Of a DNA stretch of 64,000 nucleotides, positions 49,271 to 57,171 are shown in pieces. The position numbers and the translations under genes were made by a program. The notes under the pieces were generated by a model. It worked only from the letters and a program-made list of their open reading frames with translations. It did no database searches and was not told the origin of the DNA. Every line of letters begins with the position of its first letter. Within the stretch, counting starts at the first letter, position 1. The stretch spans positions 1 through 64,000 of the forward strand of contig JACKEC010000032.1 of NCBI GenBank assembly GCA_020633195.1. The letters run 5' to 3'. This stretch comes from Sandaracinaceae bacterium (GTDB taxonomy: Bacteria; Myxococcota_A; Polyangia; Polyangiales; Sandaracinaceae).

Positions 49271-50254
49271 ATGAAGAGGCTTGGTTTGGCATGCGCGCTG
49301 GCCTTTCTAGGCGCGTCACTCGGCGGCACCGCCGCGGCGCAGTCGCTCGAGGACGAGCAGGCAGCGATGGGGGACGAGGACTCGGGCGCGGCGAGCGACA
49401 CCGGAGATCCGTCGGGCGAGGACGCGACCGACACCTCCGAGGAGGATGAGCTCGCCGCCGAGCAGGCGGAGATGGCGGCCGATGACGAGGCCCCCGAGCG
49501 GCTCGGCGACGAGCAGGCGGAGATCGCCGACGAGGAGACCCGCGAGGAGTACCGGGACAGCACCGACCCGATCGAGCTCGAGGACACGGACTACTTCTTC
49601 CTCGGCGCGTTCGGCCGCGCGGTCATCATCCCCGGCTTCATCCAGGGCCTGTTCGTCGACGGCGGCATCGACGGGTTCAACCCCGGCGTCGGCCTGACGT
49701 TCAACTGGCGTCGCAACAACTTCAACGTCATCGCGAACGTCTGGTGGAACAACGCCCAGGCGGACGGCTACTTCAGGGCCGCCGGCGACCCGCGCACCGA
49801 CACCGAGTTCATCGACGTCAACCTCGGCGTGGTGTTCGTCAACGCCGAGTTCCTGTGGTCGTTCCCCGTGGTCGACTGGTTCGCGGTCGAGCTCGGCTTC
49901 GACCTCGGCGTCGGCTTCATCTACGGCGAGCTGGTGCGCACCGAGGCGTACGAGTCGACGCCCGGCTCGGGGAACTTCCAGGCCTGCTCTGGCCCTGGCG
50001 ACGGAACGCCTGGCTACTGCGAGCCCGCGGTGCCCACCTCGCAGCCCTGCTACGACTCGAACGGCGGCCACTACAACTGCGCCGAGCCGAACTGGTTCAC
50101 CCCGGGCGGCGACACCCCGTTCCTGTTCCCCTGGGTCGGCCTCCCGCACATCGCCGTGCGCTTCAAGCCCGTCCACCAGTTCCAGATCCGCATCGACGGC
50201 GGCTACGGCCTCTACAACTTCTTCTTCGGCGGCTCCGCCTCCTACGGGTTCTGA
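49271..50254 (+). CDS. Outer-membrane barrel-like protein with acidic N-terminal linker
   Basis: A 327-residue protein with a signal peptide (ACALAFLGASLGGTAAAQ). A highly acidic linker follows in which EDEQAAMGDED, AAEQAEMAADDE and GDEQAEIADEE repeat three times (to about residue 100). A beta-barrel region completes it (FLGAFGRAVIIPGFIQGLF, GVGLTFNWRRNNFNVIANVWW, FAVELGFDLGVGFIYGELV), ending in Phe. Four Cys lie in an extracellular-type loop (CSGPGDG...CEPA...CYDS...NCAEP). GGAGGG precedes the ATG, and TAGGAT upstream is a likely -10. Confidence 0.78.
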   Translation: MKRLGLACALAFLGASLGGTAAAQSLEDEQAAMGDEDSGAASDTGDPSGEDATDTSEEDELAAEQAEMAADDEAPERLGDEQAEIADEETREEYRDSTDPIELEDTDYFFLGAFGRAVIIPGFIQGLFVDGGIDGFNPGVGLTFNWRRNNFNVIANVWWNNAQADGYFRAAGDPRTDTEFIDVNLGVVFVNAEFLWSFPVVDWFAVELGFDLGVGFIYGELVRTEAYESTPGSGNFQACSGPGDGTPGYCEPAVPTSQPCYDSNGGHYNCAEPNWFTPGGDTPFLFPWVGLPHIAVRFKPVHQFQIRIDGGYGLYNFFFGGSASYGF

Positions 50255-50527
50255 GTTTGCCGGGAGGTCGGGGCAACCTCTCCTGCCTGGCGGCGATACC
50301 CGCGTCATGAGCTCGGATTCGAACAACAGAATCGCCTTCAGGGCGGGTGCGAATGGTCGTCCTGATCGCCACCCTGCTCGGCCGACTCGTCAGACCGGCG
50401 AGCGCCCGAGCCCAGGCCGGGGATCCTCGAGTGGTCGACGCCCGAACGCATCTCGATGCAGCGAGGCGCGCTACTCTCGAGGGCAGTACGCGCGGACTGC
50501 GCAGGAGTTCACTCGCTGGCGTTTCCC
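50255..50527 (+). other. 273-bp intergenic segment
   Basis: It holds a weak stem GAGGT-N7-ACCTC just after the upstream stop (about 50266-50282) that could act as terminator. From about 50300 the base composition drops below that of the flanks. Short open frames here do not show the strong third-position GC bias of real genes in the window. I see no convincing gene. Confidence 0.5.
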
Positions 50528-51175
50528 ATGAGCCGCTTGGCTGCAAGCGCCGTCGTGGCCACGCTGCTTCATGGGTGTTCATTGACCTTGACCTCGTTCG
50601 AGTACGGGAGCGACGGCGGGGCGGATGGTGGGAGCTCGTTCGATGGCGGGTCGGACGCCAGCTCTGCCGACGCTGGGTTGCGTGACGGGGGTGACGTGGA
50701 CGCCGCACTCGTCGATGCGAGTGTCGACGCGGCGACGGTGGACGCGTGTGTCGCCACGATCGCTTGTCGAGTCGACGCGGATGGCGACGGCTTTGCGCAG
50801 CGGGACAGCGACGTCGTGCTGGAGTGCGCGTGTCCGGAGGGAAGGTCGGCCGCCCCCGACGCTCCGCTCGATTGCGGGGACGGCACGCCTGAGGCGCACC
50901 CCGGGCAGACCGACTACTTCGTGACTCGGTTTCCGAACGACAGCGGTGCCGTCGTCGTCAACAGCTTCGACTACGACTGCGACGGGACCGAGGAGCTTCG
51001 TCCCCTGGTCAGCGGCATGTGTCGTTTGGGCCTTGCCGGCTCTTGCCCCGCCGAGGAGGGCCCCTGGATGTATGATCCCTCCACCACGGAGTGCGACCAT
51101 CTCGTGCAGTGGGCGCGGTGCGAGACGGATTGCTCCTCTACGATCCTGGGCATGCAGCAAGTTGGCTGTCACTGA
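50528..51175 (+). CDS. Asp-rich lipoprotein of unknown function
   Basis: A 215-residue protein with lipobox LHGC (Cys17). A Ser/Asp/Gly/Ala linker (DGGADGGSSFDGGSDASSADAG...DVDAALVDASVDAA) precedes a Cys-rich domain with calcium-loop-like DADGDGFAQRDSD and DYDCDGTEELRP. Similar loops occur in MopE/thrombospondin-type repeats. Codon usage is less GC-biased than in most of the window. It ends 1 bp before the next secreted-protein gene. Confidence 0.75.
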   Translation: MSRLAASAVVATLLHGCSLTLTSFEYGSDGGADGGSSFDGGSDASSADAGLRDGGDVDAALVDASVDAATVDACVATIACRVDADGDGFAQRDSDVVLECACPEGRSAAPDAPLDCGDGTPEAHPGQTDYFVTRFPNDSGAVVVNSFDYDCDGTEELRPLVSGMCRLGLAGSCPAEEGPWMYDPSTTECDHLVQWARCETDCSSTILGMQQVGCH

Positions 51176-51176
51176 C

Positions 51177-52358
51177 ATGACCCGTTGGCTGCGATCGCTC
51201 GGAGCGCTGGCGTGGTTGCTCGCGGCAGACGCGTGTGCGGGTCAGGAGTGCGATTTCCACTCCCAGTGTGGTACCGGCTTCTACTGCTCATTCGGGCGTT
51301 GCCGTCAGGACTGTCGCGAGGACTTCGATTGCGAGGTCGAGGCCGTCTGTAGCGAGATTGGACAGTGTGTGCCCGGCTCTCGGCCCGACGCCGGAGCACG
51401 GGATGGCGGCCCGACGGGGCCAGACGGCGGGGGGACCGATGGCGGGCCTCGCTCGGATGGCGGGGAGGATGCCGGGCCACCTGCGGTCGACGGCGGGCAC
51501 GACGCAGGGCCTCCAATGCTCGGTCGCTACCTCGACCGTTGCTCTGTCGCTTCGGACTGCGAGTCGGGCGAGTGCGTCGACGACGTCGGTGGAACGCGAA
51601 TGTGTACGAGAGCGTGCGCGGGCCACAGCCAGTGCGCCGCGGAGCACGTCTGCGCCTCGGGGCTCTGTCGACCTGACGACACTGGGCAAACCTGCAGCGG
51701 GGCCTCGGGCTGCGCGCTCGGGCTGTGTGTCGGTAACCCCAGCACAGGCAGCGGCGAGTGCACGCGGACGTGTTCGAGCGCAAGTGATTGCCCGGCGGGG
51801 TATGCCTGCTCCGACGCAGGCGGCACCTTCGTGTGCGTCAACATCGAGCGCTCTTGCGCCACCTGCTCCACGGGCCTGTGTCTCGGGGCCCAGGGATGCA
51901 CTTCGACCTGCCGAACCGCAGCGGATTGTCCGCCCACGCTCCCCGGCCTTGCGTACAGCTGCAGCAGCGGGCAGTGCCTCCCTTCAGGCGATGTCGCCGG
52001 GGCCGACGCTCTTGGCGCACCGTGCCGAATGTCAGGGGGGCTCAATCTGTGTCGTAGCGCCGCGTGTCTGACCGATGACGCCGGGACTGAACGATGCACG
52101 CAACGTTGCACGGCGCAGGGTGGATGTGGGCCCGCGTCGGGGTGCGTGCCCGTGGACGCCGGGGGCAGCATCGTCCTGGTTTGCCAGCCCGCCGGTTCCG
52201 GAGCGCTGCTCCAGAGCTGCACGGTAGATGCGCAGTGTCGCTCCAGTCTTTGCCAATCCGGATTCTGCACGCGGATGTGCACGAGCGACGGTCTATGCCC
52301 TAGTGGCCTGACCTGTTCGCCGCGAGTTGGGTCGGCCGGCACTTCGGTTTGCCAGTGA
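51177..52358 (+). CDS. Secreted cysteine-rich repeat protein
   Basis: A 393-residue protein with an N-terminal export signal (LRSLGALAWLLAADACAGQ; the Cys is not in a standard lipobox). A block CDFHSQCGTGFYCSFGRCRQDC is followed by a DGG-rich linker (about 70-115). At least six further Cys-rich units of the form C-x5-C-x3-C(V)...C-x3-C follow (SDCESGECV, CAAEHVCASGLCR, DCPAGYACSD, QCRSSLCQSGFC). These dickkopf/EB-like knots are common in myxobacterial surface proteins and are probably fully disulfide-bonded. It forms a unit with the preceding lipoprotein. Confidence 0.8.
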   Translation: MTRWLRSLGALAWLLAADACAGQECDFHSQCGTGFYCSFGRCRQDCREDFDCEVEAVCSEIGQCVPGSRPDAGARDGGPTGPDGGGTDGGPRSDGGEDAGPPAVDGGHDAGPPMLGRYLDRCSVASDCESGECVDDVGGTRMCTRACAGHSQCAAEHVCASGLCRPDDTGQTCSGASGCALGLCVGNPSTGSGECTRTCSSASDCPAGYACSDAGGTFVCVNIERSCATCSTGLCLGAQGCTSTCRTAADCPPTLPGLAYSCSSGQCLPSGDVAGADALGAPCRMSGGLNLCRSAACLTDDAGTERCTQRCTAQGGCGPASGCVPVDAGGSIVLVCQPAGSGALLQSCTVDAQCRSSLCQSGFCTRMCTSDGLCPSGLTCSPRVGSAGTSVCQ

Positions 52359-52412
52359 GTCGGAGCGACCGGCGAGGGTAGCGCGCGGGCAGGCGCGTCG
52401 TATGACCAGGCG

Positions 52413-53647
52413 ATGTCCAAGGTGCCGCGCTGGCTGAGCCTCGTCTTGCTCCCGCTCGCGGGGTCGTTCGACTCGGCGAGCTACTACACCGCGCGCGCGG
52501 TGCTCTATCAGCACCTGCGAGAGGGCGTGTCGCTCGAGCAGGTCTCGTTCGCGATGACCGGCGCCGCCTTCGCGAGCCTCTTCGGGACGATCGTCTCCGG
52601 CGCCCTCGCCGCGGCGACCGGCCCGTGGGCGATGGCCATCGGCGGGGCGGGCCTGTTGATGCTCGCGACGGTGATGCTCGGCGGCCTGCCCCCCGAGGTC
52701 GGCGCCATCGCCGCGATCTTCCTCGGCTTCGCGCATGGGATGACGCGCACCGCGCTGCTCGGCGCGGCGGCCCGCGCGTTCCCCGACTTCCGGACCGAGG
52801 GGCTCCGCAACGCGGCTTGCTTCGGAGTCTACGGGGCCGCGAACCTCGCCGCGCTGTGGGCGGCGCCGGCGGCCTCGACCCTGGCCCGAGAGGTCAGCCC
52901 GCGCAGCGTGTTCCTCTCGAGCACCGCGCTCGGCGGGCTGCCGCTGCTCGTGATCGTGATCGCGCTCGGCGTCGTCGTCTGGATGAAGCGCCGCGAGGAG
53001 GACGAGCTCACCGCGCCCCCGAAGCGGACCGGCAACCTGCACCTCATCGTGGCCGCGGGCGTGCTGCTGCTCGCCGGGGCTTCGTGTGGATGCTCTGGTC
53101 GAGCGGCTACGAGCTCGTCTACGAGCTCGCCCGGGCGTCGGGCGGCGGCTACGAGGAGCACGAGGCGCTGATGAACGTGAACCCGCTCGTGGTGACGCTC
53201 GGGTGCGCGCTCGGCTTCGTCGCGTCGCTGGTCCTGCACCTCGTGAAGGTCCGCGTGCCCACGCTCGTGCCGATCGGCGTGGGGATGCTGCTCATCTCCG
53301 CGAGCCTCGTCGCGCTCCTCACCGCGGACTCGGCCGACGACGCGATCGTCACGCCCGCGGTCGTGCTGATGGCGGTCGGGGAGCTGCTCGCGGCGCCGCT
53401 CCTGCTGTCCCGGCTGATGGGTGACCTCCACGAACGGCTGCCCACGCTCGCGGTCGCCGTCTTCTATCTGCTGTCGGGCGGCCCCATGCTCCTGCTCCGC
53501 GCCGTGAGCGAAGAGCTCGATCTGACCCGCACGTTGAGCGGCCTCGGCGCCGCCTCCGCCGGCCTCGTCGGGCTCGCGTTCGTCGTCCTGGGGCTCCTGC
53601 TCTACCGCAGGCTGTTCCCCGATCCCGAGGCGCCGAAGGTGTTCTGA
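52413..53647 (+). pseudogene. MFS-type transporter with an apparent frameshift
   Basis: The first frame (52413 to about 53080) encodes about six membrane helices (LVLLPLAGSFDSASYYTARAVLY, AMAIGGAGLLMLATVMLGGL, LPLLVIVIALGVVVWM). The second half continues in another frame to 53647 (GFVWMLWSSGYELVYELARA, LVVTLGCALGFVASLVLH, AVAVFYLLSGGPMLLLRAV). Joining them at the GGGG run 53076-53079, where one extra G would restore LLLAGGFVWML, gives one 411-residue, 12-helix protein. The DSASYYTARA segment recalls POT/MFS transporters. Both halves keep normal codon bias, so this is either a very recent mutation or a sequencing error. TATGAC lies 6 nt before the ATG. Confidence 0.7.
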
Positions 53648-53744
53648 GTCCGACGACGCGAAGCGTCGGAGGATCTCAGTGGGGAGCGCGAGGGGCTTGC
53701 CCTCGCCGGAGAGAAATCGCCGGAGGCGATTTATCGACAGACCT
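53645..53744. repeat. Tandem structured repeat, copy 1 (100 bp)
   Basis: It begins with the TGA stop of the transporter gene. Three hairpins fold inside: TCCGACG/CGTCGGA (53649-53670), GCGAGGG/CCCTCGC (53688-53706) and AAATCGCC-GGA-GGCGATTT (53714-53732). The unit ends GACAGACCT. It is identical to copy 2 except for one missing C in the second hairpin. Confidence 0.95.
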
Positions 53745-53845
53745 TGAGTCCGACGACGCGAAGCGTCGGAGGATCTCAGTGGGGAGCGCGAGGGGCTTGC
53801 CCCTCGCCGGAGAGAAATCGCCGGAGGCGATTTATCGACAGACCT
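53745..53845. repeat. Tandem structured repeat, copy 2 (101 bp)
   Basis: Directly abuts copy 1. The second hairpin is here perfect: GCGAGGGG-CTTG-CCCCTCGC (53788-53807). The third is at 53815-53833. Together the copies fill almost the whole gap between the convergent transporter and M50 protease genes. No T-tract follows any stem on either strand. Confidence 0.95.
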
Positions 53846-53858
53846 CGAGCGCCTCGCG

Positions 53859-54920
53859 CTACGTCAGATCGATGACGTCGCGGACCATCACGAGCGCGAG
53901 CACGCCGAGCAAGAACAGGAGGCCGACCGTGTGCACCGCGGCCTCGACGCGCTCGTTCGCGCGGCGCCGCGTGATCACCTCGTAGGCCAGGAACGCGAGC
54001 CGACCGCCGTCGAGCGCGGGCACGGGGAGCAGGTTGAACAGGCCCAGCGCGATCGAGATGAGGATCAGGTACCAGACGTACTGCTGCGGCGCGATGCGGA
54101 TGCTGTCCGAGAGCATCTTGGTCATACCGACCACGCTCTTGACCTGCGAGGGGTCGGGCTGCCGGATGAGCTGCGCGATGCCCTCGAGGTTCGCGATCGT
54201 GAGCAGGAGCGGGTAGCTCAGCGCGCGGGTCCCCGCCTCCTCCATCGAGTGCGTGCGGAACACGCGCTCGGAGGCGAGCTGGATCCCGATGACCGGCCGG
54301 GCGCCGTCCGCGAACTCGCGGAGCGTGGGCGTGAGCATCAGGGTGAGACGCTCGCCGTCGCGGAGCACCACGTACGGCGTCGGCTGGCCCTCGCGGCCGT
54401 GGTTGGCGGCGACGAGGTCCTCGTAGTCGGCGACCGGGTGGCCATCGACCTCGATGACGCGGTCGTCCTGCCGCAGCTTCGCGATCTGCGCGGGGCTGCC
54501 CTTGGTGACCATCGCCACGCGGTTGGTGGTGTCCGGCTCGGGCAGCCCGCCGACCTGCGCGAGCACGAAGATCATCAGCGACGCGGCGAGGTAGTTGGCG
54601 AACGGGCCCGCGAAGATCGTGACGATGCGGCCGAAGACGCCCTTGTTCGGGTAGAGCTCGGGGTCCTTCGGGTCGACGTCGTCGGCCGGGTTCATCCCGT
54701 CGATCTGCACGTACGCGAGGAGCGGCACCATGCAGACCTGGAAGGTCGTCGGGCTCCCCTTGGGCTGGTACTTCCAGATGGGCTTGCCCAGGCCGATGCT
54801 GAACTTCAGCACCCGCATGCCGAAGGCGCGCGCGGCGAGGTAGTGGCCGGCCTCGTGGATCACGACGAGGAGCGAGATGCCGAGGATCGCGAAGGTGACG
54901 TTCAGAGGTGTGAAGTCCAT
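53859..54920 (-). CDS. M50-family site-2 protease with PDZ domain (second RseP-like)
   Basis: A 353-residue inner-membrane zinc protease. HEAGH is at residues 22-26, followed by FSIGLGKPIW. One PDZ domain lies near residues 150-210 (VTKGSPAQIAKLRQDDRVIEVDGHPV). The third ligand motif is ALDGGR in LLPVPALDGGRL, then a last helix. It is shorter than the RseP at 5786 and has a single PDZ. The ATG at 54920 begins the standard short periplasmic N-terminus (MDFTPLNVTFAILG); an in-frame start at 54935 is possible. It may process a different transmembrane regulator from RseP. Confidence 0.9.
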   Translation of the reverse strand: MDFTPLNVTFAILGISLLVVIHEAGHYLAARAFGMRVLKFSIGLGKPIWKYQPKGSPTTFQVCMVPLLAYVQIDGMNPADDVDPKDPELYPNKGVFGRIVTIFAGPFANYLAASLMIFVLAQVGGLPEPDTTNRVAMVTKGSPAQIAKLRQDDRVIEVDGHPVADYEDLVAANHGREGQPTPYVVLRDGERLTLMLTPTLREFADGARPVIGIQLASERVFRTHSMEEAGTRALSYPLLLTIANLEGIAQLIRQPDPSQVKSVVGMTKMLSDSIRIAPQQYVWYLILISIALGLFNLLPVPALDGGRLAFLAYEVITRRRANERVEAAVHTVGLLFLLGVLALVMVRDVIDLT

Positions 54921-54975
54921 GTCTCGGCGCCTCAACCATAGCCGTATCGTGCCGGGCCAGCCATCCTATCGTGCG

Positions 54976-56625
54976 ATGCGCTGGCCTCGACGCGCCGTGA
55001 TCCTCGGCTTCGTGCTCGTGACCTCGCTCGCGCACGCCGACGACCACCCGACGCTGCACGAGTACGTGCCCGACCTCGAGGCCGACGAGGGCACGATCCT
55101 GGTGTCGAGCGGCGGCGCCCAGCCCGACGCGATCGTCTACGACGGTGAGGTGCTCACCCGCCCCGACCTCGGCGGCCTCCGGCGCGACGAGCAGCCGATG
55201 ATGGCGGGCGCCGGCGACGGACAGCAGACGGAGGAGCCGGGCCGCCGCTCGCCGGACTTCCGACCGGACCGCGTGACCCACCTCGACGGGACCGTCGGCT
55301 ACTACACCGTGTTCTCGCCCGCGATCGCGCCCTTCAAGCGGGTGACCGCGCTCGATCGCGTGGTGCTCGCGGACGACGGGACGCCGATCCTGACGATCGG
55401 CGATCGCCGGCGCGCGAGGGTCGCGCCGGTCGGGGCGGGGGCCGAGTCGCCGGACGGGCTCCCGCGCGATCGCTTCTGGGGCAGCGTCGTCCTCGACTTC
55501 CGCGAGGGCGCGCTGGTGCCGTTCCCGAGCGTGTCGCCGGAGTCGCAGCTGTTGACGCTCGAGACGGAGCCCGAGACCCAGCTCGACGTCTGGCGCGACG
55601 GCGCCGACAACTTCTACGCGAGCGCGCAGAACGCCGCGGGCCGGGTCGTCCGCGTGGTGTTCCTCACCGACGCGCCGCGCGCGTACTTCGGCCGCCCGAT
55701 CCCGGCCGGCCGCGTGGACGCGCTGTCCGAGCACGTGGCGCCGCTGCCGGCGTCGGTGCAGCGCGACGCCGAGACCTTCGCCGCCGAGCTGCAGCTCTCG
55801 CGATCGTCCGGGTTCCGCGAGGCGCTCGAGACGATGACGCGCTACTTCCGCTCGTTCGAGGAGTCGGAGCGCCCGCCGGAGAACCACGGGAACATCTACC
55901 TCGACCTCGCGCGCGGTCGACGCGGCATCTGCCGGCACCGCGCGTACGCGTTCGTGATCACCGCGCAGGCGCTCGGGATGCACGCCCGCTTCGTACAGAA
56001 CGAGGCGCACGCGTGGGTCGAGGTGGAGCTGCCGGCGGACGGCGGCTGGCTGCGCGTGGACCTCGGGGGCGCGGCGACGGGGCTCGAGGCGCGCGGCGCG
56101 CAGGACCGGCCCCCGTATCAGCCGACGGCGCAAGATCCGTTGCCCCGGCCGCCCGAGTACGAGCGGGCCTACGAGGAGGCGGCGCAGATGAGCGGGCTGC
56201 GGCCTCGGCCCACGGCGGGCGGCTCGGGCGAGGGCCCTGGCTCCGGCTCGAACGGAGCTGGAGGCCAAGGAGGCTCCGACGAAGCGCCGATGCCGTCGTC
56301 CCTCCCGCCCGCGCCTGGCTCGCCGGCCCGCGGCGCGCTCGAGCTCGCGCTCGACGCGCGCCGCTTCGAGGTCTTCCGCGGTCGCGAGCTCGAGATCACC
56401 GGCGGCGCGCGTGGCGAAGGGCGCGGCGTCGCGGGCCTGCGGGTCGAGGCGGTGCTCCGGGCGCCGCTCGGCGAGCGCGAGTGGCTCCTCGGGGTGACGG
56501 TGACCGACGCGAGCGGCCGCTTCCGCGCCGTGGTCGGGGTGCCGCCGGATCTCGCGGTGGGTGACTATCGCCTCCTCGTCCGGACGCCGGGCGACGGCAC
56601 CTGGGGCCCGGCGGTTGCTCGCTGA
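54976..56625 (+). CDS. Secreted transglutaminase-like protein
   Basis: A 549-residue protein with a signal peptide (AVILGFVLVTSLAHA). The transglutaminase-like core has Cys319 in RRGICRHRAYAF, His345 in NEAHAWVEV and Asp362 in RVDLGG, the papain-like triad. A Gly/Ser/Pro-rich spacer (about 415-455) leads to a C-terminal Ig-like domain (LALDARRFEVFRGRELEITG, VTVTDASGRFRAVVGVP). Bacterial members often act as proteases or amidases rather than cross-linkers. A peptidoglycan or surface protein target is possible. It is divergent from the M50 protease gene. Confidence 0.85.
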   Translation: MRWPRRAVILGFVLVTSLAHADDHPTLHEYVPDLEADEGTILVSSGGAQPDAIVYDGEVLTRPDLGGLRRDEQPMMAGAGDGQQTEEPGRRSPDFRPDRVTHLDGTVGYYTVFSPAIAPFKRVTALDRVVLADDGTPILTIGDRRRARVAPVGAGAESPDGLPRDRFWGSVVLDFREGALVPFPSVSPESQLLTLETEPETQLDVWRDGADNFYASAQNAAGRVVRVVFLTDAPRAYFGRPIPAGRVDALSEHVAPLPASVQRDAETFAAELQLSRSSGFREALETMTRYFRSFEESERPPENHGNIYLDLARGRRGICRHRAYAFVITAQALGMHARFVQNEAHAWVEVELPADGGWLRVDLGGAATGLEARGAQDRPPYQPTAQDPLPRPPEYERAYEEAAQMSGLRPRPTAGGSGEGPGSGSNGAGGQGGSDEAPMPSSLPPAPGSPARGALELALDARRFEVFRGRELEITGGARGEGRGVAGLRVEAVLRAPLGEREWLLGVTVTDASGRFRAVVGVPPDLAVGDYRLLVRTPGDGTWGPAVAR

Positions 56626-56649
56626 CGCGCCGCGCCGCACGCTCCGCGG

Positions 56650-57171
56650 ATGAGCTTCGCCGCCACCCTCCAGAACGCGCTCCCGCTCCCCTCGATCGAG
56701 AAGCACGGCAACTTCATCCGCGACGCGTGGGACCGCCTCCGCTCGGTGCCGGGTGGCCGCACCGTGTTCAGCCGCCTCGTCGGGATGGCCGCGCCCTACA
56801 CCGGCTCGATCGGCGCGCGGGTGCTCGAGCTGCGCGAGGGCTACTCGCGCGTGGAGCTGCGCGACCGGCGCGCGGTGCGCAACCACCTCGACTGCGTCCA
56901 CGCGATCGCGCTCGCCAACCTCGCCGAGCTCACGGGCAACGTGGCCGTCGCCTACACCCTGCCCGACGACGCGCGCTTCATCGTGAAGGGCATGTCGATC
57001 GAGTACCTCAAGAAGGCGCGCGGGACGATCCTCGCGTCGAGCACGTGCCCCGCGATCGACGACGCGCACGAGCGCGAGCTCGAGATCGAGGTGTCGCTGC
57101 AGAACCTCGACGGCGACGAGGTCGCGCGCGCGGTCCTGCAGACCCTGATCGGCCCCAAGAAGCGGCGTTAG
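56650..57171 (+). CDS. DUF4442 hotdog-fold thioesterase-like protein
   Basis: A 173-residue protein. The hotdog core is seen in APYTGSIGARVLELREGYSRVELRDRRAVRNHLDCVHAIALANLAELTGNVAVAYTLP, with NH-x-DCVHA near the active-site helix, followed by FIVKGMSIEYLKKARGTILAS. The family resembles acyl-CoA thioesterases; the substrate is unknown. It overlaps the convergent glmU stop by 4 bp. Confidence 0.85.
   Translation: MSFAATLQNALPLPSIEKHGNFIRDAWDRLRSVPGGRTVFSRLVGMAAPYTGSIGARVLELREGYSRVELRDRRAVRNHLDCVHAIALANLAELTGNVAVAYTLPDDARFIVKGMSIEYLKKARGTILASSTCPAIDDAHERELEIEVSLQNLDGDEVARAVLQTLIGPKKRR

Noticed and set aside
50307..50531. A 74-codon open frame upstream of the Asp-rich lipoprotein
   Set aside because: Product is Arg/Ser-rich without signal or domain, codon bias is unlike real genes here, and it runs into the start of the next gene.
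53070..53085. Programmed frameshifting in the MFS-like gene
   Set aside because: No slippery heptamer of X-XXY-YYZ type and no nearby stimulatory structure was evident; a lost G in a G-run is simpler.
53645..53845. The tandem hairpin units as ordinary Rho-independent terminators
   Set aside because: No T-tract follows any of the six stems on either strand, and three stems per unit with an exact duplication exceed what termination needs; a terminator role is kept only as one option.
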